Below are positions 1 to 12,100 of a stretch of 64,000 bases of DNA, in pieces (position 1 is the first letter of the stretch; every line of letters starts with the position of its first letter). The translations under genes and the position numbers were made by a program. Source of the DNA: Gyromitra esculenta (lineage: Eukaryota; Ascomycota; Pezizomycetes; Pezizales; Discinaceae); the NCBI GenBank assembly GCA_038503075.1, contig JBCAML010000009.1:124001-188000 (forward strand). Reading direction: 5' to 3'. Under the pieces are notes generated by a model. That model searched no databases. It was not told the DNA's origin and worked only from the letters and a program-made list of their open reading frames with translations.

Positions 1-2
1 AT

Positions 3-3000
3 TCCGAGGATACGCAGTACTTGAAAAATTGGGTTCCCGAAACCTGCCAATGGATTCTCTCAAAGGATGAATATCTCCAATGGAGAAGTCCAGACAGCCC
101 AGAGTCAAGTCCAAGGCTTTTGTGGATCTCGGGTAATGCTGGAGTTGGGAAAACGTTCAACTCGCATGTAAGTGTCTGAATTTTGCAAACTCTAGTGTGA
201 TTTTGCTAGTGTCTAATATTCTGCCTCAAGTTCGTGCTGAAAAAACTCGAGACTGCTGGAGTTCCCACAGTATCTTTTTTCTTCAACTCGAAGCAAGAAG
301 ATAGCGGGAAACGTACGGCCGTCGCCTTCCTCAGAACCCTAATACACCAGCTTCTTGATCCCATGACTGGCCCAAAAGCCAATCCTTCAACCTATTTCCC
401 TATTTTGAAAGAATTGAGAGCTTCAAGCGGGCATGAAAAAGCAAACTCGTTCAATCAACTCTGGCGAATTGCCGCCGATATTTTGTCATCAGTACCAAAT
501 CTGCACATTATCCTTGATGCCCTAGACGAATGTGATCCTCTGGAACGAGCCGATCTAATGGAAAAACTTAGTTCTCTATGTCGATCAGCCTGTAGTTTGA
601 AGATCGTCATCACTAGTCGGCCTGAGCTAGACTTGGACGAAATATTCAAAGGAATTGCCACCGAGATCGATCTCCAACTACGGTTCCAGAAGAATGATGT
701 AAATCCAGATATACAGAAATATGTTCAGAGTAGAATCCAGAAATCAAGAACGCTTAAAAATCCCTCCGTGAAAAACCACGTGGAAAGTGTGCTTATCAAC
801 CATTCCGATGTAAGTACTGCCAACCAATAGTCCCCTAAGAAAAAACATCCTAGGATATAGCCGAGTACGGCAGTTTTAGCACTCGGAAATGGCCTAATTG
901 TTTTGATAGGGAATGTTTCTGTACGTCAGACTTATGCTCGATGAATTGGAGCGGGAGCCAACTGCCAAAGAAGTCCGTAAAAGGCTCAATCTTTTACCCA
1001 AGGATTTGCTCAGTTACTACCGTACCGTCCTCGACCAGATAGCCCAAGGCCCCGAAGGGAGCCGCCAACTGGCACGAAATATTTTCTTATGGGTCATTAC
1101 GGCACAGCGTCCCCTCACGATTCAAGGGCTTGTTGTTGCACTTAGAACTCAAAGGTTATGTGTCTCTAGAAGGGCTGGGTCGAGCGAGGAGTTCCTAGAC
1201 GAGGAGCTGCTCGACCCTGAAAGTCAGATAGTATCGGCTTGTTTCCCCTTAGTAGAGGTTGCTGAGGATGGAACGGTCCAAGTTATTCACACCTCTGTCA
1301 CCCAATATCTGCTTAACCAGAGGATTGACGGTCAGTCGATTGGGATTGTGCCTGTTTATCCTTTCGTATACCGTGTACAGGACGCACATGACGAAGTAGC
1401 TCATACATGCATCACCCATTTATTGATGGCAGCACCAACCATAACTGATTCTCCCGACCCAAGCCCGCTTGATGTAAGGCTTAAATTCCTTTTCACCCAC
1501 AGAATCTAACTCTTAAGACTAACTAATGGGAAAATAGCCTGGAGATAAGGATTTTCTGGTGTATGCTATCATGTCGTGGCCAACCCACGTCTCGGGATGC
1601 CAAAAGTATTCCACAACCCTTAGCGATACTCTTTTAAAGTTTTGCGAACCAGGAAATAAGTCGTTTGTCAACTGGATCCTCCATCGCTCTCGCCTTGACT
1701 TTAGATTCAAGGTTTACTTCCGGCTAAAGACTACGAGGACCTATCCTACCTCTCTTCACATTGCTGTATATTTTCAGTTACCCAAATTGGCCGGACGATT
1801 GATTCACGAAGACTCGAGTATTCTCGAAAAAAGAGATGGAAGCGGTGGAACACCATTACACGTCGCAGCTGATCAGGGATTTGGCGAGTTGGTGCAAATA
1901 CTACAGCAGGGCGGCGCAGAAAACGAGGCCAGAGATCAAACTGAGAAGACTCCTTTGCACCGTGCAGCTATCAATGGTCGAGTCTTACCTACGAATTTAT
2001 TGCTTTCTGCAGCTGCAGATATCGATGCCAAGGATAAGTTTGGACGAACTGCTCTGTTCCTAGCAAGCCAACACGGCAGGAAGGAAGTTGTTTCCATACT
2101 CCTCGAAACTGGAGCTCGTCTGGATCATACGTCTATTTCCCAAGATACACCAGTATCTATTGCGGCGGCAAACGGTTACCATGAAGTTCTAGAGATTTTA
2201 CTCCAAAAAGCGCCTGTGCCGGTAATTGTCGGTCCTGAATTATTTTTTCTAGCGCGGAGCGGATACACGAAAGTGTTCGAACTTCTGCGCGAAAAGGCTA
2301 AAATCAATGTAAATTTCGTTAATAAGCTGGGTCAAACAGCGATTGAACTCGCAGCAGAGAATGGTCACGAGTCAATGATACAACTACTACTACATGCCCA
2401 TTCAGATCCTGAGGCTATCAATGGAGCGCTGTGTATGGCAGCAAAATATGGGCATGACTCGGTGGTGCAACGGCTGTTGGAAGTTGGTGCAGAAGTCAAT
2501 ATTGATCCTAACCATCAACCTGCCCGTTTTGGGGGGTATACGGCTCTAAATTTCGCGGCTCTGAGGGGACACGATTCAGTTGTACAGAAACTACTAGCAG
2601 CCGGCGCGGACCCGAGAGAGGGCATCTCCGGAGAGATGAGTCCTTTATACACTGCGGCATCATACGGACACCACTTAATAGTGCAACAGCTGTTAAATGC
2701 CAACGAGATTCGAGGGCAACCTCTCCGTTTTAGAAACCTCTCCGGGAATATTTTACGCGATGCTGCGCTGTGGGGTCATGAACAGGTCGTCCGACAGCTA
2801 CTAAGTCTCCCTAGCAGTACTGAAGACCATAAAAGTTTTATGGAGGCATTACGCATGGCGGCATCGGCGGGGCATGGGTCTGTTGTGCAGCTGCTGATGG
2901 ATACCGGTGCGGATGCCGTATCGATGGATTCAGCTTTAGCCAGTGCATCCAGTCGGGGGCAAACCTTGGTGGTGCGGCAACTTCTGGATGCAGGTGCGCG

Positions 3001-4381
3001 TCCGAGAGGTGTGGATTTTGATAACCGTACCGCTCTTTGCAGCGCAGTAGAGGGAGGACACGACTCAGTAGTTATGCAACTATTGGAGGCAGATGCTGAT
3101 ATCGATGATATTAACAACGCCCTATGTTATGCAGCGGAATCCGGCTATGCAGCAATTGCGCAGCAGCTGATGACCGCCGGTGCCAAAAACATTGGTCCGG
3201 CCCTCCATTGCGCAGCAGGAAAGGGACATGAACCATTAGTACAGCAGCTGCTGGCAGTTGGTGTTGATAATGAAAGTATCGGCAAGGCTTTATATAGCGC
3301 AGCAGAGAGCGGGCACGAGTCAGTAATTCGACAGCTTCTCGATGCTGGTACAGATGCGGCGAGTATCAATAGGGCGCTAGCCGGTGCAATGAGGGAAAAA
3401 CGCACACTGGTAGTGCAGCAGCTCCTAAGTGCCGGTGCGGAAATCAAAATTTCCGATATCAGTCTACTCGACGCAGCAGCGATCGGAAAAGACCTGATGG
3501 TGCGCGAGTTGCTACTAGACCCGAGGTCGAACACCCCGCTATGGATTCACGAATCTCCTCTGGATCGAGCCGCGGCGAATGGGCATAGCTCAGTTGTGCA
3601 GGTACTTATAGACGATGGCAGAGATACTGTACACCATGGAATAGCTCTATACCGCGCAGCAGAAAACGGGCACGGATCGATAGTTCAGCAGCTGCTGGAT
3701 ACTGACGCGAACGGAAGGAGCGTTGCTTCGGCTCTGCGCGGCGCGGCGAAGGGCGGACATATCATGCTAGTTCGGCAGCTCCTAGGCGTTAGTAGCTGTG
3801 TTAAAAAGCCAGATGGCCACGAAGAGCCTCTATTCACCTTCATGAATAGCAAGAAAATAATTTTATCCCTCGCTGCAACGGAAGGGCACGACTTGGTGGT
3901 TCAGGAACTACTAAATTTTGGCATGGACACCGAGGATAAGAATGAAGCCCTGGGAAGAGCAGCGGAGGTGGGACACGACTCTGTGGTGCGGCTACTCCTG
4001 GAAGCTGGTGCGGATCCGAACACCGCTCTAAGACGGGCATTGTCCTATAGTCAAGCTCCAGTAATCCGGATACTTTTAGAGTCTGGGGCGGATCCTAACG
4101 GTCTCTATGACTCAAACACACCTCTAATACACGATGCGGCGGGGAGAGCCCAACACCTTGAAGTGCAATATTTACTTGAAGCAGGATGCGATGTAGATCT
4201 TGTTGACTCAAGAAAGATCACAGCTTTACATATAGCTTCGATTTATGGACATGAAGTCATAGCGGAAGAACTCCTAGCAGCAGGCGCCGATACTTCTATT
4301 CGCGATGCGGAAGGGAAAACTCCGCTCGATTGGGCAATCGAAAAGGGGAATAATTTACTCATTTCGCTGTTATCAGAATAG
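3..4381 (+). CDS. NACHT-ankyrin STAND (NLR-like) protein, 5' end outside window
   Basis: This is a signal-transducing ATPase of the fungal NLR-like class, in which a NACHT switch is coupled to ankyrin-repeat sensing. Exons are 3-167, 231-809, 910-1473 and 1538-4381, all phase 0, with GT donors at 168, 810 and 1474. The first visible exon has the Walker A motif (GNAGVGKT, about 132-155). Exon 2 has Walker B (IILDALDECD) and a sensor-like ITSRPE segment. Exon 3 opens with GMFLYVRLM, the usual start of the helical/winged-helix part. The last exon carries about 28 ankyrin repeats (LLxAGAD...A..GH..VV type), several of them short (29-30 residues). The N-terminal effector domain lies left of the window, so its type (HeLo, PNP, lipase and so on) is unknown. 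The reading frame is intact through the stop at 4379-4381. Family knowledge: such genes act in non-self recognition and regulated cell death; that role is inferred here. Confidence 0.9.
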
Positions 4382-6187
4382 CAATGATGGACCCCAGCTC
4401 AGTCTCGGACGCAGGGTTTATGCAAGGACGAATAGGGATTCAGTAGCTGGATGAGACTCGGTTATGGTATTTGGTCGTGGGACGAGCGAAATCGTGTTTT
4501 TCTTCCTTTCTTCCTGCTCTGGTGAAGGATGTATTTTTTAGGGGGTACATTTCTTTACAGCCACGGCTTGTGGATAAATGGATAACCACGAACAATTATG
4601 TTGATTTCTTGCAGAAAGGAGCGAAATGGATAAGGTTCCAAAACACCGAGCTTCGTAGGACATCACCCACTACAAAAAGCGACCAAATGTGGGAGAAGCC
4701 TGGTGAAACGAGGATACTCTGAGCACGTGTCCAGTGGCGGAAATCGATGAGTGACATAGGCCCAAGCATAGAGGGACTGAAGAGATTCTGGAATCTGGAA
4801 ATCTATTCAATGTGTATAGACCGAGTTCTCTGTCAATTTTCAGAGAATCAAGTAGTCGTGCCTACTATCTTCAACACTGAACTCCGTATACACGACCCCT
4901 CGCCATAACTCCCCTAATCTATACGGCTCTCTATCGTTCAATTCTAGGGCTTCCATCAAAAGACGTAGCTTAAGTACGTACATGAATATCATATCCATTA
5001 ACCCCCAAGTCTAACCTTTCGCGAACCCGTTTTACCAGAATATTTAGCGTGTTTATGAATTTCTCAAGATTACGAATTCCTATCAGCAAAGCCTCCTATT
5101 AAGTGTAATAAGTCTAGTTTAGCAGGTCAATGGTATAGCTAGAGTCTAATCCTTGTGACTGTCCAAAGCCCTAGCGGCTCGCTAACAACCTATATCCCCT
5201 CTAAATCTATTCACCCTATCCCAATAAGATCAGCCGCGAAATCATGAAATATCACTCGCTAAGCCCAGCCTGGGTTAGGGTTGTCGGCATGTACCGAATC
5301 GGGGTCCCAATCACTAATGGCGTACAGCGTACGAGGGAATGGGAAGAGATCAAAAGGTGTTTACTAGCAGTCAAGTATATGGAGCCTAGAGTCTTCAAGC
5401 CGGGTCGCTAATCAATCACGCCTCAACCTCACTATTCTATAACATGCGTTTCCGGCTTATCAGGCTGCAGACACCAACCAACAGTGATAGTAGCTGCACA
5501 AACTCGCAAGGCACTGTGGGGTATGTTTGTGGAGCTCTCGTTGGTAGGGATATATCTCTGTGTAGTGTGTAGCGTAGCACATATTAGTGAATGCTAATTC
5601 CTACCTTAGTGTTATGAACAACATATAATTTTGTATTGACAGTATATGTTTCGTGGAGTTTGATGGTCGGGAGTTACGGCCTGTTATGCATATATGGTAG
5701 AGATTAGACGCAGGAACCCGAACTTAAAGTTAACGAGACGCTAGAACGATTTAACAATATTCAGAGGCACAGAAAATGATGACAACAGCGTTGTGGAATT
5801 TATAGCAGACGGTGAAGAGTAGATCTATTTATAGTATCTAGTAAGTTCGCCCCATGGTCTTCTACTGGTTTCCTTGCATGTGCTGTACCGCGAACCTAGA
5901 CCATGAACAATCTCCCCTCTCCCTCTGCTATCTCTCACTGCTATTGGCTGTCCCACATAACTTACTAATTTTCAAACTTGCTTTTCATGGGTTGCCTGAA
6001 GTCTTGGCGACCCGCTGGTAGTATTAGACCCATCTAAACTTCTAAGATCTATGTATACAGTCTCAGCAAACAGTTCCTCGCTACTCTATCAAGAGACTCG
6101 AAAGAAAAGAAAAGAATAGCGCTTTCGTTCATCCCGTTAACGTTACACACCATAGTGAAGCCCTGGGTCTTACACTTCTTCACTGCT
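4382..6187. other. Intergenic, no gene seen
   Basis: About 1.8 kb between the NACHT-ankyrin stop and the start of giant gene A. The open frames are short, start on non-ATG codons or lack splice signals and family resemblance. It presumably holds the terminator of the first gene and the promoter of gene A, but I see no clear TATA box or repeat. Confidence 0.6.
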
Positions 6188-9100
6188 ATGTCACAACTCA
6201 AGGGTTCTCTTTTCCATGCATATATGCACACACGGTGTTTAATTTTCTCTGGCAATTGTTAACAGACATAGACAATATCTCCCCCGAATGCCTCGACTTC
6301 ATCGTCAACCATGTTTTTCTTCCGCCAAAGCTCCCCCAGAGCGCCGAGGAATCTATCGGCGAGAAAAACTCCACCCTCTTGCGTCTCCTCCATCATACTT
6401 GCGACGCCTATCAGCGCAATCTCGCCGTCAAACCCTCTGCATGGATCGCGGCTGCGAAAATGCTCAAGAATTTCAGCAAGCTTGAGAATGTTAACTCGCT
6501 TTCCGCGCAAGCATTTACAGAGGCTGCGGCAAAAATGAAGATTGGCGGTTTGACTACCATCCTCTTTCTTGGTGAGGCGACTAACTGAGGTGAGGGGGGG
6601 TTGAGATTATATCGGAATCCACATCACATCTCAAAACGCTGGGCTCGTGCTCTATCGCGGTGAAAATTCTGTTCAATTCACCTCCTTCGAAGCCTCTCCC
6701 ATCTCTTCGCAAGTCACCGGGACAACTGGAAAACTACTAGTTTCTTACCCCGGCCCCGCCGTCGCTGTGCCCTGGGCGAAGGTAAGCGACCGGACGTTCC
6801 TGATCCAACTCTCGCAATTTGTAGAGAATATGAAGCGTGATGTTCTTAGTGCCGCTGTTGGGAGGGGGAACAAAGCGGGAGAAACGTTGCAGGAGGAGAG
6901 GGAGAGCATACATCCAATGTTTGTGTCCGAGATGCTTAACGGGATATTGCGGGCAGTTGGAAGAGAGGTAGATATAAATCGATTCGTGAAGAGGATTGGA
7001 GACGAGGTTTTGTGGGATGATGCAAAGATTCCATGGAGAAGGAGTCCATTGTGGCTGGTGGTCAGGGTGGCGCTGCAGATGGTGCTTGGGAAGCAGGAGT
7101 ACAAACATTTCATGATTTACTTTATGGCACAAATGTTGGATGTTGCAACACGGAGGGGAATTGAGGACGATCGATTGTTTGTCATGAATGCAAAGTTGGC
7201 AAGAAGAGTTCACAAACTCCGCGACTCAATACCGAATTTTGTGCTTGATGAAGCAAGAACGGTAGGAGATAGAGCATATATTCGGATCGAGGAGGGATGG
7301 TTGAAGGCGCAGAACAGAGTCAGGAGACTAAAATGGGAGCCGTGGGGCTTGAAATTCAGCGAAGACACAAATATCACGATGCTGGGAAGCAGAGAGTACG
7401 TGATGGGGCTTGGAAACTTCAAGGGGGAGAAGCTGGAGAGAGAGTGGTATCAACCTGCTGAAGTGGAGAGGATCGATATCACGGACACAGAAATGCCAGA
7501 TATTTCGCGAATGAGAGGAACAGTAGACATGATCGATATCACTTTGGCAGACTTCGAGGCCTGGGTTAGGAAGAGTCTGGATGTGTGGCTGCAATCCAAC
7601 ATCTGCAGCCCCGAGGCTTGCAATGATCTCAGAGAGCGTCTGGACGACTATATGACAGCGGCAAAAGAAGCATATAAAGGAAACCCCGAGCGAAACTCCA
7701 TCATGATCTTGACGACGATGGAGCTGTGGGTGGCTCTGGACAAGATGACTGTGAAATATTGCCCCCTTCTTTCCGAATTCTCCCCCGAGTTCAACGAATC
7801 CTTCCTCTCCGCGCTGCTTCTCCCCCAGGCCCAGCAGCGCGACCGCCTCTCGAGCGTCGAGGCACATATCAAGGGCCGCCGCTCTGCTGCACTTATAACA
7901 AGCGTCTCTGTCTTCTCCAAAGAAATCACAGGCACTTCCTTCTCCGTCCGCTACCACGCTACCTCCCGCACACATCAGCTCCTCCAGCGCCAGATCCTCG
8001 AGGACGCCGCCGCAATCCGGCGTGCTAAGGTTGCTGAGCTCAAGGGAAAGGAAAACGAATATAATCGCCTGCAATCCAAAATCAGAATCAGCAGCTGTGA
8101 CTACTTCACCCACTATTACGAAGGCTGGACACGCCACGACCGAAATTGCAAAAAATGTGCAATGGTGAAGCAAGCAGACGGTATGCGGATCGAGGTCCAC
8201 GAATGGCCTCTACCGGAAGATACGCTTGCCCAAAGAGCGCTCGTCTTCGAGCTGCAGTGCCCGGCACCATTTGCGATCTGGAGAGAAGTGACATTCCGGA
8301 TCCTTGTCAGCTTCTGCGGTGCTACACACGCACCGCCGAGCGACCAGAAACCGTACAGCGCCGTGAAAAATTATTCGGGCCTCAAAAGCTATTTCGATAC
8401 GGAGCTACTCACCCGTGAGAGCAAACTCAGCTACACATCCTACACTAAATCATTCCTCCAATCCCACTACCGCCATGCCCGTTTCCCCACCACCATCGAC
8501 GATATCTGCGTCAAGAACGCGCTGCGATGTGGGCTCTATGATGAATGTACCAACACCTGGTCCTTCAACCGGCTACCGGAGATCGATATTCGGCACCTAT
8601 GCACCTTCAGTCTTCCGGATGGTCCTTACAAAAAGCTCCAATACACACTCAAGGCCACTACACACACAGCCAACCAGATCCTCGCCCGTCAAAATGAATG
8701 CCCCCCCGAGCTCCAGCTCCATGAATACATTGCTTTCGGTCTTCTGCGTTCCGGTCGGCGCCTCCAGTGGCTAAACATGCTTCGGGAGCTTCGCAGCCGG
8801 ATGTTTACGTTTAGCGCCGAGGCGGTCAGTATGCTGTACCTCCAAGCCGCCTGGCAGGTCGGACCCATCGGAAAAAATGATGAAAGGGAATGTCATATCG
8901 AGCCTGCGGAGGAAGAGTTTGGATGGCAGATGATGCGGGAAGTGAGTGCTATGTTGAAGGGAGTGGAGGCGAATTGGCAAGAGGTTGTGGCGGCGCAGAC
9001 GATGATTGCGCTGGCGGGTCAGATACTAATGGAAACGGTGTCCAGTGCAGTGGAAAGGGAAGCGGTGAAATTTCTTAGGGAAGCACGAAGAGTGTGTTTG

Positions 9101-12100
9101 GTATGGGCAAGGGAGCTTGCGGGAAAGCTGACGGAGTGTAGCCCCAGTGAAGTACGGGAGTTTCAATTGCGCGTAGTCCAGATGGCGGCAACATGCAGGA
9201 CTACGTTTGATGTTGAAGAGTGCTATCTACAGGATGTGCTCTACACTGACGAAGACGTAGCAGTGTTGGTCGAGTGTCAGATGATGATCCATGATAATGT
9301 TCCAGCTATTGTCGGCGCGCTGCCAGCGGGGTTGAAGGTGCTGCTAGAGAGGGATAGGAGGATGGCATACGCCAACGAGGAGTATCTGAGAGAGCTAGTC
9401 ACGAGTAGCAGTCAAGGGATTAATTTGAGCCCGATTTGGAGTGCATACGAACAGGGGGCACGATGGAGGGCTAGGGAAGAGCCGAACGAAAGATGGGTTT
9501 ATACATATACAAGAGCGAGCGAAAGGAGCGAGAGCCAGATGGTGTATTACAATTTGATCAGCGGGGAGTTGCTAGTGGAGGGATTGCCGTTAGGGAGGAT
9601 GCCCATAGGCTATACAAGCCATAAGACGTATCAGGAGTTATTCGGAGAGGTAGGGAATGATGGTTTCGTGATTAATTTCCATGCTGAAGAGTTCTTATTT
9701 AGAAAGTACTCGATGTCTTCCCATCAAGTATGCCGGGCATGATATTCCAAACAAAGAATTCAATATCCGCTCATAAGGTATTGATTCCAGTCTTTCTCTC
9801 TTTCGATGTTGAGATAATAACGATTATAGGTTGCTTTTGCTTTGCACGAGAACGAGCTTATAATCCGCACAGAGCGTGAAAATGATGGGACTATACACCA
9901 ACTGATCCCACGCTCCAAGCTCTCCGGCGATTTCCCTACCAACATCATAACTGGTCACGTCTTCTGGCTACAGCTTCCCTCAGCTTCAAGGGCGTCTTCC
10001 AGTTTTGACTACATTCACGGTCGCATCGACCTTCGCGACAAGGATACTCCATGGACCACAAAAACCGAATGGCATATCTCGCGGAGCTACGACCCCTCAA
10101 AAACACTGCTCAATCTCGGCCCCAATCGCCTTCTTCTCGACGTTCGAAGCGCCACGACAACTATGATCACCAATGTCCTCGCCCCCCTAGAGTTCTCGGA
10201 ATTCATCGAGGTTAGCTACAAAAACGGCACCGTGAAAGTGTATCTACCAAGACTTAAACTCGACTTTACCCTCAATCGTGCGAATGAATTAGAGTGTAAA
10301 CAGTTTCAAGATATGAAAATCGATGAAAACCAGAGTATCGGAACCTTTGTTGGTTTAGAGAATTTCCTCGTCGTCCGCAATCGCTCAACTCGTAGCATTA
10401 TTGTTCCTTATGGAAATGTTCTCTTCGAGGAAGAGGGCCCCCATCCAACTATTAAAATCGATACTGCGGGAATGGACAGGGTCAAGTATCACATCTACAG
10501 CGTCAATAAAATACTTGGTACTCTCGTTGGAAACGGGAGTCTCACTAGCCACCTCTATAAGATTTACCTCCACGCGGTGACATCACACTGTCTTCCAGAT
10601 CCTCTAACAAACAGAACCGGAACGGAGGAAGCGCTAGCTAGCTTAAGGGCTGCAGCAACGAGGTCGTTCCAGACACTGGATACAAACGGTGTTGAAGTGT
10701 ATTTATTTAGGCTTATCGCGGCGCTGACCCCTGTACGTGTGTACTATCCAATGCATTTGAAGCGCATGCAGCAGGTGAGATGGCGATTGGGGTTGTCACC
10801 TATAACACAACACGATGAATTTCGCAAACGCGTGAAGGAAGTCTCAGAATATGCGGGACTACTAACTATCTTTGAGGATGTTAAAGGGTCGATTATTTGG
10901 CGAGAAGTGGGGGATGAAGATCTGGCTGATAGAGCGGCGATAAGGAATGCGGCTTTTCGGACGGAGCAGTTTGGAGGATCAATGGTAGAGAAGAAGACCA
11001 AGGATAAGTTGTATGAGGCAAGAGATATGGTAAACGGTAGTATCGATGAGGCAAGGGTATTCTATGTGGCTAGTCTCGTGGAGCGCTGGAAAAGCAGGCT
11101 TAATGTGCATCCGAGGTTATTAGATATGTTGGAAGAGCTTGGAGAAATTAAGGGGCCGTTGCCAATGGGGGAAATGTCAAAACTGCAGTTAGGATACGAC
11201 TACAAATGGCTCGACCCGAATCTGGCGGAGGTGTGGGTCACGCTGTACGATGCGTTGAGAACTAGCATCAAGCATACTGAGTGCTATGACTGGATGTTCC
11301 TTCTCAGCACTTTGGCTTACTCGGGGAAAACTGACCTGAAACTCATCGAGACACTACTGGCCTTTGGAACAGAAGAAGCCTTTAGGGACATTCATCCACC
11401 GAATTATCCCTCCTACAATCTGCAGCATGGATACGATCCTGATGTTGAGATCCTATACGACACAATAAAACCTTTTGCAAAGGATTTTTGCGATAGCGAA
11501 GAGTCTAAGCTGAAGGGCTGGATTCTCGAGACAGAGCAAGAGACCCTCGAACGGCGCTTCGAAACATTTAACCAGAATAAAGATATTCAAGCAATAGCTA
11601 TCGCCAATGAACTAGCATCCAGCTGGCCCTTTGCCGAACCTCACATCAATAGCGAAGACAGATATCCCCTGTTTAAGGTACCAGAGGCACTGTTGGGCTT
11701 GAAGCCATGGTTTGAAAGCTGGAATCGCAATTCCGAGTTTCGAGATCACATAGAGGAGGTGCAAAGGGTACTAGATAAGATTAATATCAACCAAAGGCCG
11801 GTGTTCCGTTTCTATCATTTTGAGCCTTGCAAGTATAACCAGTCCTTACAACGGAATACAATATGCCTTTCAGATCTTCTCGCCTGCTTGCCCCCAGTGC
11901 TTCCGATAAGCCCAAGATTGATGGCGCGGAATCCCACCAACCGGACATCCGACGGTGATCCCAAACCAAAAGATGGCAGTCTCGAAACTCTGCTGCGAGA
12001 CTTCCGAAGCAGGCGTTCCAACAAGTTCCAGAAAAAGTATACGCAAGGGCTCGAGGAAAGTATAAATGCATTTCAGACCCAAGTGACGCCCCCAGATATC

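Noticed and set aside
4471..4722. Open frame of 83 codons after the NACHT-ankyrin gene
   Set aside because: It has no ATG in good context, no domain and no splice signals, and its length is expected by chance.
7328..8200. Long antisense frame (290 codons) inside gene A
   Set aside because: It is the mirror of the gene A coding frame. Conservation with paralogue B follows the sense frame only.
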